From Pseudaminobacter salicylatoxidans (GTDB lineage: Bacteria > Pseudomonadota > Alphaproteobacteria > Rhizobiales > Rhizobiaceae): a stretch of DNA of 64,000 nt. The position numbers were made by a program, and so were the translations under genes. The notes beneath the pieces were generated by a model. It was given only the letters and a program-made list of their open reading frames with translations. It had not been told where the DNA came from and did no database searches. The stretch is from positions 1 to 64,000 of the forward strand of contig NZ_QGGG01000009.1 of the NCBI RefSeq assembly GCF_003148475.1. The letters are read 5' to 3'. Shown piece by piece: positions 16,435 through 27,510 of the stretch; within the stretch, counting starts at the first letter, position 1; every line of letters begins with the position of its first letter.

Positions 16435-16740
16435 TCATCGTGCGGTGACCACTGAAATGAGATCCTGCCACATCGACAGCGTCTCCATGTAGATTTTCTC
16501 GCGATAGATGGCATGGAAAAGCGCCTTGGGGGACATTGCCTTCGGATCGGCGCCGCCAATGGTGATGTTCGTGCCGTTCCGCCGAGCAGGGCATGCACGC
16601 GAAGCGCCGGACCCGTGCTCCTGGGTGATGAGATCGCAGCCGGCCGCCCCGCGCTCAATCTCTTGCGCGTCGGTCGTCTGTTCGTCCGTCGATACACGGG
16701 CGTAGCCGATAAGACGCTGCCTGGTGTTCGAGCGTTTCAT
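16435..16740 (-). pseudogene. serine recombinase (resolvase) N-terminal fragment with foreign tail
   Basis: The ATG overlaps the stop of fic. The first 50 residues (RQRLIGYARVSTDEQTTDAQ, LITQEHGSGASRA) are the catalytic start of a Tn3-type resolvase, with the nucleophile Ser in YARVSTDEQ. After about residue 55 the sequence (SPKALFHAIYREKIYMETLS) no longer matches resolvases. A normal resolvase is about 190 residues; this frame has 101. It is therefore truncated and fused to other sequence, and cannot have recombinase activity. Confidence 0.65.
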
Positions 16741-17840
16741 TGGTTGGGCTTCGTCGGCGGCCGGTCGCTGAGAAGCGCGAGCAGCGCTGGATTGACGTAG
16801 AGATTTTCGCGACCGGCCTTCATTTCCTGCAGCAGGCTCAACTCCGCGAGAGCCTTCAAATAGACCGAGGCTGACTGTCGCTTTGCGATGCCGGCCGACA
16901 CCAGGTCGCCGATACGGCAATACGGGTGCACGAAAATCACCTCGGCCAACTCGCGCGAATAGATCTTGGGCAGATCACGTCTGATGCGTTCCGCGGTTTG
17001 GTCAAGCAGATCGCGGATGGCGCGAATGCGCGCTGTCGACCAATTGGCTGTCTCCCGCACTGCTTCCAGCATGTAGAGGATCCAATCCACCCACGCCTCT
17101 TCGGTGGTGACGGCCAGAAGGCGGTCGTAATAGGCACGCTTGTTTCCGATGATATAGCGGCTGAGATAGAGCACCGGGATATCCAGCAGGCCCTTGTCCA
17201 CGAGGTAGAGCAGGTTCAGCACCCGCCCTGTGCGTCCATTGCCATCGATGAAGGGATGGATCGCCTCGAACTGGTAGTGCATCACGGCCAGCCGGATCAG
17301 CGGGTCGATATTCTCTGCCTCGTGGATGTAGCTTTCCCAGTTAGCGAGTTTGTCGCGAAGCAGAGCCTGTCCTTCGGGCGGGGTATAAATGACCGCGCCC
17401 GTGGCTTCATTCATCAAAGCGGTGCCGGGCGTCGCTCGAATATCCAGTTCGACGCCCTTGATGGTCCGGCAGACGGCGATAGCCGTCGAGGTCGACACGG
17501 GACGCTGTTTGAGCGTCTGGAAGCCTTCGCTGAGGGCCGTGCGATAACGCAGCGCTTCCTTCGTCGCCGGGTCGGCTTGGTTGCCAGCCTCGTTGGCAAA
17601 GCGGAACAGTCTGTCGGTCGTGGTGACGATGTTCTCGATCTCCGAACTCGCCTGGGCTTCGAGCAGGGGTATCGAATTGATCAGCACGGACTGGTTTGGA
17701 ATAAGTTGGCCGGACACGCGCAACTCCGCCAGCGCCGCGCGAGCCTCGATGCAGGCTTTCAATACGGCCTTCGTCTCCACGTCCTCGCGCGGAGGCAAAG
17801 GAGGGAGGTCATTGTAAGGGCGGTCCGGTTTGAACGGCAT
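16737..17840 (-). CDS. Fic family protein (class II)
   Basis: A 367-residue protein from the preferred start MPFKPDRPYNDLPPLPPRED, which has AAGGAT at proper distance; another ATG lies 17 codons upstream. It has a Fic_N domain, the inhibitory helix motif SSEIEN ([S/T]xxxE[G/N]) near the N-terminus, and the complete active site HPFIDGNGRTGR near base 17,240. A winged-helix-like C-terminal part (RQSASVYLKALAELSLLQEM) follows. Fic enzymes transfer AMP from ATP to target hydroxyls; the N-terminal inhibitory motif makes it self-restrained. Repeated ATGTCGA/TCGACAT motifs in the upstream 80 bases suggest autoregulation. The stop overlaps the resolvase ATG. Confidence 0.9.
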   Translation of the reverse strand: MPFKPDRPYNDLPPLPPREDVETKAVLKACIEARAALAELRVSGQLIPNQSVLINSIPLLEAQASSEIENIVTTTDRLFRFANEAGNQADPATKEALRYRTALSEGFQTLKQRPVSTSTAIAVCRTIKGVELDIRATPGTALMNEATGAVIYTPPEGQALLRDKLANWESYIHEAENIDPLIRLAVMHYQFEAIHPFIDGNGRTGRVLNLLYLVDKGLLDIPVLYLSRYIIGNKRAYYDRLLAVTTEEAWVDWILYMLEAVRETANWSTARIRAIRDLLDQTAERIRRDLPKIYSRELAEVIFVHPYCRIGDLVSAGIAKRQSASVYLKALAELSLLQEMKAGRENLYVNPALLALLSDRPPTKPNQ

Positions 17841-17908
17841 GTCGGTCGATCCTTGTGCGGTCGACATGTCTGGCGGATATGTCGTTGGCATCGACAGATC
17901 ATCAATTT

Positions 17909-17937
17909 ATGTCGATGAAACGGGAATATATCGACAT
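17909..17937. promoter_or_regulatory. inverted repeat in the fic control region
   Basis: ATGTCGAT (17909-17916) and ATCGACAT (17930-17937), spacer 13. Further partial copies (GTCGACATGTC, TATGTCG, ATCGACAG) lie between 17862 and 17900. This looks like a multi-site operator for fic. Confidence 0.5.
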
Positions 17938-17989
17938 ATCTTCTATACCGCAAGCCGGTCGTACAAACACGGAGATTGTCGACAACCGA

Positions 17990-18250
17990 TCAGATGATCA
18001 GCCGCGCAGCCCGTCCCGGCTGCCGCTCCGCGTCGTTATAGTAGCGTGAGGCCAGGGCGATCGACTTGTGCTGCGATTGCTGCATTGCCTCGGGCAGGGG
18101 AATGCCGCGCCGGGCGGTCTCGGTGAGATAGCCGGAGCGCAGGCCATGGGCGGAGCGCCGCCGGATCGAGCCCGGCCTGGACGGCCCGCCACTTCAGTAT
18201 CAGGTTGACGGCCTGCGGCGTCAGCGCCGTGCGCTTGAGATGACCGACGC
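17990..18250 (-). pseudogene. tyrosine recombinase/integrase, C-terminal remnant
   Basis: On the minus strand the 5-prime part reads HLKRTALTPQAVNLILKWRA and VQAGLDPA. After a one-base shift near 18165 it continues AHGLRSGYLTETARRGIPLP and IALASRYYNDAERQPG, ending at 17990. The HxLRSG box and the catalytic Tyr in ASRYYND are those of phage/plasmid-type integrases. The N-terminal two thirds are cut off where an IS110 transposase remnant begins (about 18250). It marks the edge of an old mobile element near tRNA-Arg. Confidence 0.8.
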
Positions 18251-18253
18251 GAC

Positions 18254-19027
18254 GCAGAGGGGATTGCACGCCTGCTGCATCTCGGCTGGTTCCGCCCGGT
18301 TCACTGTAAATCCGTTTCGGCGCAGGAGGTCCGTGCCGTGCTCGGAGCTCGGAAAGCGGTCCAGCAGGGTATGATCGCACTGGAGATGTCCCTGCGTGGG
18401 CTCCTGCGGAACTTCGGGCTGAAGGTCGGTGCCATCGCGCGCGGCCAGTTCGAGCATCGCATCCGCGAACTGACGGTCGGCAATCTCATGCTCGAAGCCG
18501 CGACGGAACCGATGCTGCGAGCGCGGGCCTCTCTGCGGCGCGAGCTGGCGGAGCTGGAACGACGCGTCCGCCAGCTCGCTCAGGACGACCCGGTACGTCA
18601 TCGATTAATGTCTATGCCCGGGATCGGCGCCGTCGTGGCACTGACCTTCCGCTCTGCCGTAGATGATCCTGCCCGGTTCACGTCATCGAAAAAGGTTGGC
18701 CCCTGGGTCGGCCTGACACCCTCACGCAATCAGTCTGGCGAACGTGATGTATCGGGCGGCATCACAAAGGCTGGAGATGTCAACCTGCGTCGCGCGCTTT
18801 GTCAGGCCGCGACCGTCATGATGAACCGGGGGCGCTCGACATGGCTCAGAACCTGGGCAGCACAGATAGCACGCCGCCGCGGTCGAAAGCGCGCCATGGT
18901 GGCGCTTGCTCGGCGCATAGGAGTGATCCTTCACCGAATTTGGGGCGATGGTACCACCTTCCAGGCAGAGGCACCGATCAACCGCAAGGGGTTTAACGAA
19001 CCGAACCTCGCACAGTTGCCTGCTTGA
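18254..19027 (+). pseudogene. IS110-family transposase, N-terminally truncated
   Basis: An open frame starts without a start codon at RLLHLGWFRPVHCKSVSAQE and runs to a normal stop. It contains SLRGLLRNFGLKVG, the Transposase_20 core SMPGIGAVVALTFRSAVDDP and FTSSKKVGPWVGLTPSRNQS with GGITKAGDVNLRRALCQAA. About 255 of roughly 340 residues remain; the N-terminal DEDD catalytic part is missing. The left boundary abuts the broken integrase, so the two pieces were probably joined by deletion. Confidence 0.85.
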
Positions 19028-19342
19028 CCGCAGGCCTTCGAGGTCCCCCAGGGACGCGGTTCCTATGATGCCGAGGTCAGGACTGTTGCCGATCTTCATC
19101 GAGCACGCCAATGAGATGGGCACATAGGAAACTGCATCGAACCAGCATCATGTTGGCAGCGCGTGCGCTGACCACGGACCGAAGCATGCACCCGGGTGAT
19201 CTCGAACGAAGGCTGCGGCTTTAAGCACATACTGCGCCGCTCAACATCAGTCTCCGCATCGTCCGCCAGCAGGCGGACGATTACGCTCGCCTAAAATCGC
19301 TTGACTGGGACGGCCTCGTTACCGAAGGCCTGAGCCTATCTC
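19028..19342. other. gene-free scar DNA
   Basis: It lies between the IS110 remnant and a broken oxidoreductase. It probably contains the 3-prime non-coding end of the IS110 element. No repeat ends could be fixed and no gene was recognised. Confidence 0.35.
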
Positions 19343-19617
19343 TATGACAAAAGCAATGGTGCGACACTGCTCAGCATTCCGCTGGGACACACGCTAGCCG
19401 GCATGGGCGACGTCCTGGGAGGCTTCGGCGATCTGTCTGCGCGCATGATCAACCGCCGCAAGACCTTGGATGTCACGGACACGGGAGAGACGCTCCCCTT
19501 CACCACTCACGACCAGATCCTTGTACAGGGTGTGCTGGAAGGCGGCGCGGCGGTCTCGATCCACTATCGCGGCGGCACGTCGCGCGGGACCAATCTACTG
19601 GGGGAGATCAACGAGCC
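19343..19617 (+). pseudogene. Gfo/Idh/MocA oxidoreductase fragment
   Basis: A partial frame reads GATLLSIPLGHTLAGMGDVL, then NRRKTLDVTDTGETLPFTTH and ILVQGVLEGGAAVSIHYRGG. These resemble the C-terminal half of Gfo/Idh/MocA-type NAD(P)-dependent sugar oxidoreductases of the galactose dehydrogenase-like group. Neither the N-terminal Rossmann domain nor the true C-terminus is present. The right end is cut at the start of a second IS110 fragment (19635), which probably destroyed the gene. Confidence 0.65.
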
Positions 19618-19634
19618 AGGAAGGAGGGAACAGC

Positions 19635-20043
19635 ATGCGTCTCATCGGACTGGATATTCATCGCGCCTTCGCCGAGGCGGTGGAGTGGGAGAAGGGCAAG
19701 CTCCGGCGGTTGCGTCGTGTCGACATGCGACGCGATTTGCTGGAAGCGTTTGCCAGGAGGTTGTCGCCTGATGACGTCGTGGTGATCGAAGGCCACCAGC
19801 AACGCAAGCTCGATGGCGGCAATTGTCGCTCCGCATGTGAAGAAAGCGGTGATCGCCAACCCGAAGCAGGTGCGTGTCATCGCCTACGCCAAGATCAAGA
19901 CGGACACGATCGATGCCGGCGTCTTGGCGCAACGGTATGCCAGCGACTTTCTGCCAGAGGTTTGGATTCCGGACGAGCCGACCCCAGCCTTGCGCCGACA
20001 GGTGACCCGGCGCAATCAGATTGTCCGTAAGCATCCGGCGTAG
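19635..20043 (+). pseudogene. IS110-family transposase, N-terminal half, frameshifted
   Basis: The ATG, preceded by GGAGGG, opens MRLIGLDIHRAFAEAVEWEK with the first DEDD aspartate (LDIH). A shift near 19808 leads to HVKKAVIANPKQVRVIAYAK and KIKTDTIDAGVLAQ with the KTDxxDA motif, then ALRRQVTRRNQIVRKH and an early stop. The C-terminal domain is absent. The sequence differs enough from the IS110 remnant at 18254 that the two are not obviously halves of one copy. Confidence 0.8.
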
Positions 20044-20377
20044 GCAGCGGTGCGGCCGGCGTCCCACTGGGTTTCCGCCTTCCACCTGAACAGCGCTCTT
20101 CCTACGTGGGAGCGCTGTATTCGCGGTGGGATAGCTCAGTTCGCATTTGCCCTTGGGCAGCCAGAACTGATGCGGGACGACCGCCCGCTGACGAGGTCGA
20201 GGATGGCTCTCGGCTTGTCAGCGAACGATTATTGTGGCAAAGACCACCAGCACTCATCCTGGACCCGGTGGAATTCCGGGTGGCTCTTCCGGCCGCCGAT
20301 CCGCCGGACCCTCAAGAAAAAGCTCATCGTCAATCGTCTGTCTCGCTCCGCGAGCCGATCGGCAGCTGCATTGTGTC
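20044..20377. other. gene-free stretch before the SulP gene
   Basis: Frames here lack motifs. The SulP reading frame is open through much of it, but the encoded sequence (Pro, Ser and Arg-rich) is unlike the family. It probably is a chimeric 5-prime region left by IS activity. Confidence 0.4.
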
Positions 20378-21907
<1,530 letters not shown>

Positions 21908-22003
21908 AGACGCTGGTGACTTAGGGCGTGCGTTCTTGCCCGCCCTCCAGATTCGGTTGACTACTGTTCCGAAAGGTCGCGTTCTGATCTCTTTGACCAG
22001 GTC

Positions 22004-22500
22004 GCTCTCATGTTCGCCGATCAATTCAACCGTGAGGGACATCGCATCTTGCTTTGACGGCGCAGCCCGAAGACGATTTGTCGCGCGAGAAGATTGGGCC
22101 AATCGCATCAACAGGCTGCTGGAGGTCCGTGATGCTACGGGCAAGCCTGAACCTGTCGCTGTCGAGACCAAATACCGCCGCATCCATGTTCTGCCCCCGA
22201 TTGGCAAGCAGAAGCGCTACTCTGTGCTCGACCTCACAGTGCTGTACGTCCAGGAACGCTACGCCCCCGAGCGGCCAGGGATCGATTGGAGGCTGGTCAC
22301 CGATCTGCCCGTGCACTCACGACGATGCCGTCGACAAGCTCAGCTGATACGCCATGCGCTGGAAGATCGAAATCTTCTACAAGATCCTGAGATCGGGCTG
22401 CAAGGCCGGAGAGGCCCGGCTGCGAATGGCGGAGCGGCTCGTGAAGCTCATCGCCGTATTCGCATCTGCGCCCCTTCGTGCCAGTAAGCTCATGCACGTT
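22004..22500 (+). pseudogene. IS4-family transposase remnant, frameshifted
   Basis: One frame gives VRDATGKPEPVAVETKYRRI, then VLPPIGKQKRYSVLDLTVLY and IDWRLVTDLPVHS. After a shift near 22318 a second gives YAMRWKIEIFYKILRSGCKA and EARLRMAERLVKLIAVF. This is the YREK-type signature region (Y-MRW-IE-FHK-LKSGC) of IS4 transposases. The N-terminus and the final part are missing. It lies between the SulP gene and the exoglycanase locus and marks the last mobile scar before the intact right part of the window. Confidence 0.8.
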
Positions 22501-22660
22501 GGTCATGCCGGAATCGCACCTTGCAGCAGTCGCTACCTGAAGAGGGCGCCCGGGTCAAAATATAACTGCTTGTATTATAACGTTAATGCAAGCTGATCGC
22601 AGGCGTGCGGCGTGGATGCTAGCCTGGTTGTTGAAGGTATCGCGAGTCGGGGAGTGTGTG

Positions 22661-24085
22661 ATGGACGCCGTCGTGAACGCCAAGGGTGTTCCTCTTTTCT
22701 ACAGCGGAACTTCCACCAACCACATTTCCGCAACCGGTTCCGGTCTCAAGCTCTACGGCACTTCCGCGAATGGCACTTTCTGGGGTGACAGCAATGTCAG
22801 GGTCACCATGCATGGCGGCATCGGCGACGACATCTACCATTTGTATTCGCCTATCAATAGGGTCATCGAAGAACCCGGAGAAGGTATCGATACGATCGTC
22901 ACATGGATGAGCTCAACGCTCCCGGACAACGTCGAAAACCTGATCGTGACCGACACCGATCGGTATGCATTTGGCAACGCGCTCGACAACATCATTCAGG
23001 GTGGAGCCGGGCATCAGACGCTGGATGGTGGTCCGGGCGACGATGTCCTGATCGGCGGCGGTGGCCCGGACACGTTCATCATATCCAAGGGCAATGGCAG
23101 CGATCTGATTGTCGACTTCGAAGCGGCCGATACGGTGCGTCTCAATGGCTATGGCTTGACGTCGTTCGAAGCCGTCCAGGCACGCATGACCCAGGTGCAA
23201 TCGGATGTGAAGCTCGATCTTGGGTCCGACGAGGTTCTCGTCTTCAAAGACACGGCTCTGGACCAGTTCACGCCCGGCCAGTTCGAACTGCCGCTGGACA
23301 AGTCCGGCATGCAGCTGTCCTTTATCGACAATTTCGATACGCTCAGCCACTGGAATGGCGAAAGCGGCATCTGGGATTCCAACTTCTGGTGGGGGCAGCC
23401 CAACGGGAGCACTTTGAGCAGCAATAGCGAACTGCAGTGGTACATCGATAGCGATTATGGCCCGACAAAGAAGGTCAATCCGTTCAGCGTGGAAAATGGA
23501 ATCCTCACGATCACCGCAGCAAGGGCTACGGACGATATCAAGCCGTTCATCAATGATTATGAATACACGTCGGGCTTGCTGACGACCCACAAATCCTTTT
23601 CCCAGACCTATGGCTACTTCGAAATGCGGGCCGACCTGCCCGAAATTGGAGGAACCTGGCCCGCATTCTGGCTTCTTCCGGAAGACGGTTCGTGGCCGCC
23701 GGAGCTCGACGTCGTGGAGATACGTGGCCAGGAACCGAACAGGCTCTTCATGACAGCGCATTCAAATGCGAGCGGAGAGCATACGACGGTTTCGTCGACA
23801 GTTAATGTTTCGGATACCGAGGGCTTCCACACCTACGGGGTGCTTTGGACGGAAGACGAAATCGTCTGGTACTACGATGATGTAGCGGTCGCTCGCGCGG
23901 ATACCCCGGCCGACATGCACGATCCCATGTACATGCTGGTCAATCTCGCAGTCGGCGGCACCGCAGGAGCACCTGCCGACGGTTTGGCGACGCCCGCCGA
24001 AATGCATATCGACTATATTCGCGCCTATACACTGGATGATGTGCACAATGATGCGCTGAACGCGGAACACGACTGGTCGGTCTGA
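22661..24085 (+). CDS. exsH: secreted GH16 glycanase with RTX-like repeats (ExsH-like)
   Basis: A 474-residue protein without a Sec signal. Residues about 111-139 hold RTX-type nonapeptide repeats (GGAGHQTLDGGPGDDVLIGG) that bind calcium. A glycoside hydrolase family 16 domain fills about 222-460, with catalytic E348-L-D-V-V-E353 (nucleophile and acid/base glutamates). Layout and neighbours match S. meliloti ExsH, an endo-beta-glycanase exported by PrsDE that trims succinoglycan; the actual polysaccharide here is unknown. The chosen ATG follows GGGGAG. The exporter genes follow 78 bases downstream. Confidence 0.85.
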   Translation: MDAVVNAKGVPLFYSGTSTNHISATGSGLKLYGTSANGTFWGDSNVRVTMHGGIGDDIYHLYSPINRVIEEPGEGIDTIVTWMSSTLPDNVENLIVTDTDRYAFGNALDNIIQGGAGHQTLDGGPGDDVLIGGGGPDTFIISKGNGSDLIVDFEAADTVRLNGYGLTSFEAVQARMTQVQSDVKLDLGSDEVLVFKDTALDQFTPGQFELPLDKSGMQLSFIDNFDTLSHWNGESGIWDSNFWWGQPNGSTLSSNSELQWYIDSDYGPTKKVNPFSVENGILTITAARATDDIKPFINDYEYTSGLLTTHKSFSQTYGYFEMRADLPEIGGTWPAFWLLPEDGSWPPELDVVEIRGQEPNRLFMTAHSNASGEHTTVSSTVNVSDTEGFHTYGVLWTEDEIVWYYDDVAVARADTPADMHDPMYMLVNLAVGGTAGAPADGLATPAEMHIDYIRAYTLDDVHNDALNAEHDWSV

Positions 24086-24163
24086 ATGACTCCGCGCGCG
24101 GAAGGGTATCCGCCGCACTGATATCCGGCAGAGCTGGTTCCAGGATGCGTCTTTTGTTTGGGT

Positions 24164-25984
24164 ATGAACTTCTTGAGCCGGCATCTGAGATCATGCTCCA
24201 AACGCGGGAATGCGTGGATGACTGATCGGTCAAACCTGCGGTTGGTGTTGATACGGGGCATCGTTGACGTTGGTGTTTTTTCTTCTCTGATCAATATCCT
24301 GCTGCTTGTGATCCCGCTCTACCTGCTGCAGGTGTATGACCGCGTTCTGCCCTCCTCAAGCATCGATACGCTTCTCTTCCTCTCGGCTATCGCAATCACC
24401 GCGCTTGGCTTTCTCGGCGCTCTGGATGCGATCCGTTCGATCTACGCACAACGTGTCGCCGCAATTCTCCACATGGAGTTGGGTTCGCGAGCGTTCGCAG
24501 TCTCGCTAGCCAGCAGCCGCCATGCCGGGAACGCATCGCCGCTGGACGATCTTGAATCGGTATGCGCCTTTATCAGATCTCGCGGGGGAACGGCCCTGTT
24601 CGATCTGCCATTCGCTCCCTTCTTTGTCGCCCTGCTGTATCTGATCCACCCGGCTCTGTTCTGGTTGACGCTGGCGGGCGCTGCGCTGTTGATTGGACTG
24701 GTGGCCGCAAACCAGCTTGCCGTTGGCAGAAATGATGCCTTGGCTGCAGAACGTTCGGCCGCTGTCAGGCATTGTGAACAGCTCTTCGCCCGGAACGCGG
24801 AAACGCTCCGTACCATGGGCATGGCTCGAAATGCCACGGAAGCCTGGGGGCGCCACTTTTCGCAAGCACTGAGTTTTCACGCCCGTTCGTCGACCGCGAA
24901 TGCGATTTTCAGCGGCATGTCGCGCACCGCGCGCATGACACTGCAGCTTGCCATATTGGGCGTGGGAGCATGGCTCGTCCTGCGCGGTGAGATGACCGCA
25001 GGGATGATCTTCGCATCCTCACTCGTCTCGTCGCGCGCGCTGCAACCGCTTGATCAGCTGATCGGACACTGGCGGCAGATTACCGACGCCAGACGGTCAT
25101 GGAAGCGGTTGGCAAGCGCGCTTGCGGCGTCGCCGGCACCGATGCGGAAGCTGAAATTGCCGGCTCCATCGGGTTCCGTTTCGGTGAAGGACCTGATTTT
25201 CATCGCGTCCAACGCAGCTGCAGGCTCCGAACCCATCATCAAGAGATTGAATTTCGACATCCGTGCCGGGGAAGCGGTGGCGATAGTCGGACCGAGCGGT
25301 GCTGGTAAATCGACGCTTGCGAGATTGCTCGTCGGTGCCCTGCAGCCAACCAGCGGCTCCGTCAAGATCGATGGTGCCGATCTCAGGCTATGGGATGAAA
25401 ATCAACTCGGCAAACAGATCGGCTACCTCGCGCAGGAGATCGAGCTGCTGCCCGGGACGATTGCCGAAAACGTCGCCCGCCTCGAACCCGACGCAGATGA
25501 AGCCGGGATCATCGAAGCTGCAAAGCGTGCTCGCGCACACGGACTGATATTGGCGCAGCATGACGGTTATCAGACCCGACTGGGCTTGCCGGGCTGTGCG
25601 CTCTCCGGTGGCGAGCGCCAGAAAATAGCGCTTGCACGCGCCTTCTATGGAAATCCGAGGCTCCTGGTTCTCGACGAGCCCAACGCCCATCTCGACGGCA
25701 GGGACGAGGCGGCGCTCGAAGACATGCTTGCATCTGCGCGAAAGACAGGGGCCACCGTTGTTGTGGTCACGCATCGCCCCTCGACAGCCGCCGCCTGCGA
25801 CCGGGTGATGGTCTTGCGCGATGGGCTGATTAAAGCCTTCGGCCCAAGCGGCGAGGTGCTGGGGCATTCCGCTGCCGGCAAGGACCTGACGCATCCGCAG
25901 CGGCAGAACTCGGTGACGACGGAACCTGTTGGCTTGGCCATCCACAGCATCTCCCACTCGATCAGCCTGGATCGCAGCAGATGA
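24164..25984 (+). CDS. prsD: type I secretion ABC permease/ATPase (PrsD-like)
   Basis: A 606-residue half-transporter. The N-terminal membrane domain (about 10-300) opens VDVGVFSSLINILLLVIPLY and LLQVYDRVLPSSSIDTL, typical for PrsD/AprD exporters without a peptidase domain. The ATPase domain has Walker A GPSGAGKST, signature LSGGERQK, Walker B LLVLDEPNAHLD and the switch His in VVVTHRP. It powers export of RTX proteins directly from the cytoplasm. An alternative ATG is 18 codons downstream. It overlaps the HlyD gene by 4 bases. Confidence 0.9.
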   Translation: MNFLSRHLRSCSKRGNAWMTDRSNLRLVLIRGIVDVGVFSSLINILLLVIPLYLLQVYDRVLPSSSIDTLLFLSAIAITALGFLGALDAIRSIYAQRVAAILHMELGSRAFAVSLASSRHAGNASPLDDLESVCAFIRSRGGTALFDLPFAPFFVALLYLIHPALFWLTLAGAALLIGLVAANQLAVGRNDALAAERSAAVRHCEQLFARNAETLRTMGMARNATEAWGRHFSQALSFHARSSTANAIFSGMSRTARMTLQLAILGVGAWLVLRGEMTAGMIFASSLVSSRALQPLDQLIGHWRQITDARRSWKRLASALAASPAPMRKLKLPAPSGSVSVKDLIFIASNAAAGSEPIIKRLNFDIRAGEAVAIVGPSGAGKSTLARLLVGALQPTSGSVKIDGADLRLWDENQLGKQIGYLAQEIELLPGTIAENVARLEPDADEAGIIEAAKRARAHGLILAQHDGYQTRLGLPGCALSGGERQKIALARAFYGNPRLLVLDEPNAHLDGRDEAALEDMLASARKTGATVVVVTHRPSTAAACDRVMVLRDGLIKAFGPSGEVLGHSAAGKDLTHPQRQNSVTTEPVGLAIHSISHSISLDRSR

Positions 25985-27300
25985 CGGGTCAGGGTCTGCG
26001 CTGGGAGAGCGATAGACGCTCCGATATTGGGCGCGTGGCCATAGCCGGATATGCGGCGTTGGCGATATTGATCGGCTGTTTCGGGTACTGGGCCGTAAGT
26101 GCGCCTTTGTCCGGAGCAGTCGTCACTCAGGGCACGATCTCCGCGACAGGTGGAAATATCCTCATTCAGCATCCCGAAGGCGGTATCATCCAGGAGCTTC
26201 GGGTGTGGGAAGGCGACAAGGTGAAGCGTGGCGAAGACCTGATTATCCTGGATCGGACCGCCGCACAGGCAGAGCTTAACCGGTTGAAGAAGCGGTCGAT
26301 CAGACTCAGGGCAAGTGCCGCGCGGCTTGCGGCCGAACGAGATGGAACGACCGGGCTTGGGTCGATCACCATGGGCGCTGGCCTGCCCTTTGAAAAAGAC
26401 TTCGAGGCATTGGTTCGTGAACAACAAAGGGAGTTCAGGGCCAGGTTGGACCGCTTCCGTTCGGAACAGTCCATTCTGCGTCAACGCGTTGCCATGCATA
26501 GGGAAACGGTTGCGGGGCTTCAGGCCCAGAAACTGGCCATTCGTCAGCAGGTCGAAGTGGTAAAGGAGGAACTGCGCATCAAGGCAACCCTGCTGGACAA
26601 GGGTCTTGCCAACCGCAGCGAATATTCCCAACTCCTGCGCAGCGAAGCCGATCTTGTAGGCCGTTCAGGAGAGATGGAGGCCCAGATAGCGGTGGCAAAC
26701 AGCCAGGCCATGGAAGCCAGAGAGCAGATCGAGCGCCTGACCACGCGACGTGTAGAGGAGGCGATGACGGAACTGAACGCGGTCAATACCTCCCTGGCCG
26801 ATATAGAAGAACAGATCGTCGCGGCCACTGCCGTGTTGAAACGCACGACGATAACGGCACCGGCAGCGGGTATTGTGGTGCTTTCCACCTACAACTCCAG
26901 GGGCAGCGTGATAGCGCCGGGAGAAAAGATCATGGAGATCCTGCCGACTGGCTCAGGCCTTGTCATCGACGCGCGGCTGCGACCACAGGACATCGATATG
27001 GTGCGCGTCGGCCAACCGGCGAAACTGCGGCTGTCTGCCCTCAACACGCGGCTCAGTCCCGAGGTTTTAGGAACTGTCACACAGGTTTCCGCGGACCGGC
27101 TGATCGATGAAGCCACTCAGGAGCCGTATTTTCGCGCCAGGCTGAAAATCACCGACGATCTCCCGCCTGCTATCAAACCCGAGCAACTCTACCCAGGAAT
27201 GCCGACCGAGGTGTTCATCAATACAGGCGATCGAACTTTCTTCGAATATATCGTGCGGCCGTTGGTCGATTCCTTTGCGCGTGCTTTCGCGGAGCGATAA
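25981..27300 (+). CDS. prsE: HlyD family periplasmic adaptor (PrsE-like)
   Basis: A 439-residue type I secretion adaptor. It has a cytoplasmic N-terminus, one membrane helix (about 20-42, GYAALAILIGCFGYWAVSAP), and a lipoyl-like half (ISATGGNILIQHPEGGIIQE). A long coiled coil (about 95-270) and the HlyD C-terminal region with TITAPAAGIVVLSTYNSRGS and LYPGMPTEVFINTGDRTFFE follow. It bridges the ABC exporter to an outer-membrane TolC. The ATG overlaps the prsD stop. No TolC gene is in the window, so a housekeeping TolC is presumably used. Confidence 0.9.
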   Translation: MTGQGLRWESDRRSDIGRVAIAGYAALAILIGCFGYWAVSAPLSGAVVTQGTISATGGNILIQHPEGGIIQELRVWEGDKVKRGEDLIILDRTAAQAELNRLKKRSIRLRASAARLAAERDGTTGLGSITMGAGLPFEKDFEALVREQQREFRARLDRFRSEQSILRQRVAMHRETVAGLQAQKLAIRQQVEVVKEELRIKATLLDKGLANRSEYSQLLRSEADLVGRSGEMEAQIAVANSQAMEAREQIERLTTRRVEEAMTELNAVNTSLADIEEQIVAATAVLKRTTITAPAAGIVVLSTYNSRGSVIAPGEKIMEILPTGSGLVIDARLRPQDIDMVRVGQPAKLRLSALNTRLSPEVLGTVTQVSADRLIDEATQEPYFRARLKITDDLPPAIKPEQLYPGMPTEVFINTGDRTFFEYIVRPLVDSFARAFAER

Positions 27301-27510
27301 TCCTTGATGATATTGCGTCCTGCATGAAATAGGCATGCAAATGCAACGGCTGCCATCAAATGGACCTTATGAGCAGTTGCTCCACGATATCGCTGGATGC
27401 CGAAAGCTTTCGGTACCGTTCAATGGCTCGCAGACAAGACATCGTTGGCTTTGAACTGAGCAGTCAATTCACGCCTCGAACCAGTACACCCGGTGTCTTC
27501 CCGAAGTGCG

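Noticed and set aside
18254-20043. One IS110 element interrupted by the Gfo/Idh fragment
   Set aside because: The C-terminal half lies upstream of the N-terminal half, which would need an inverted order, and the sequences do not join; two separate remnants are simpler.
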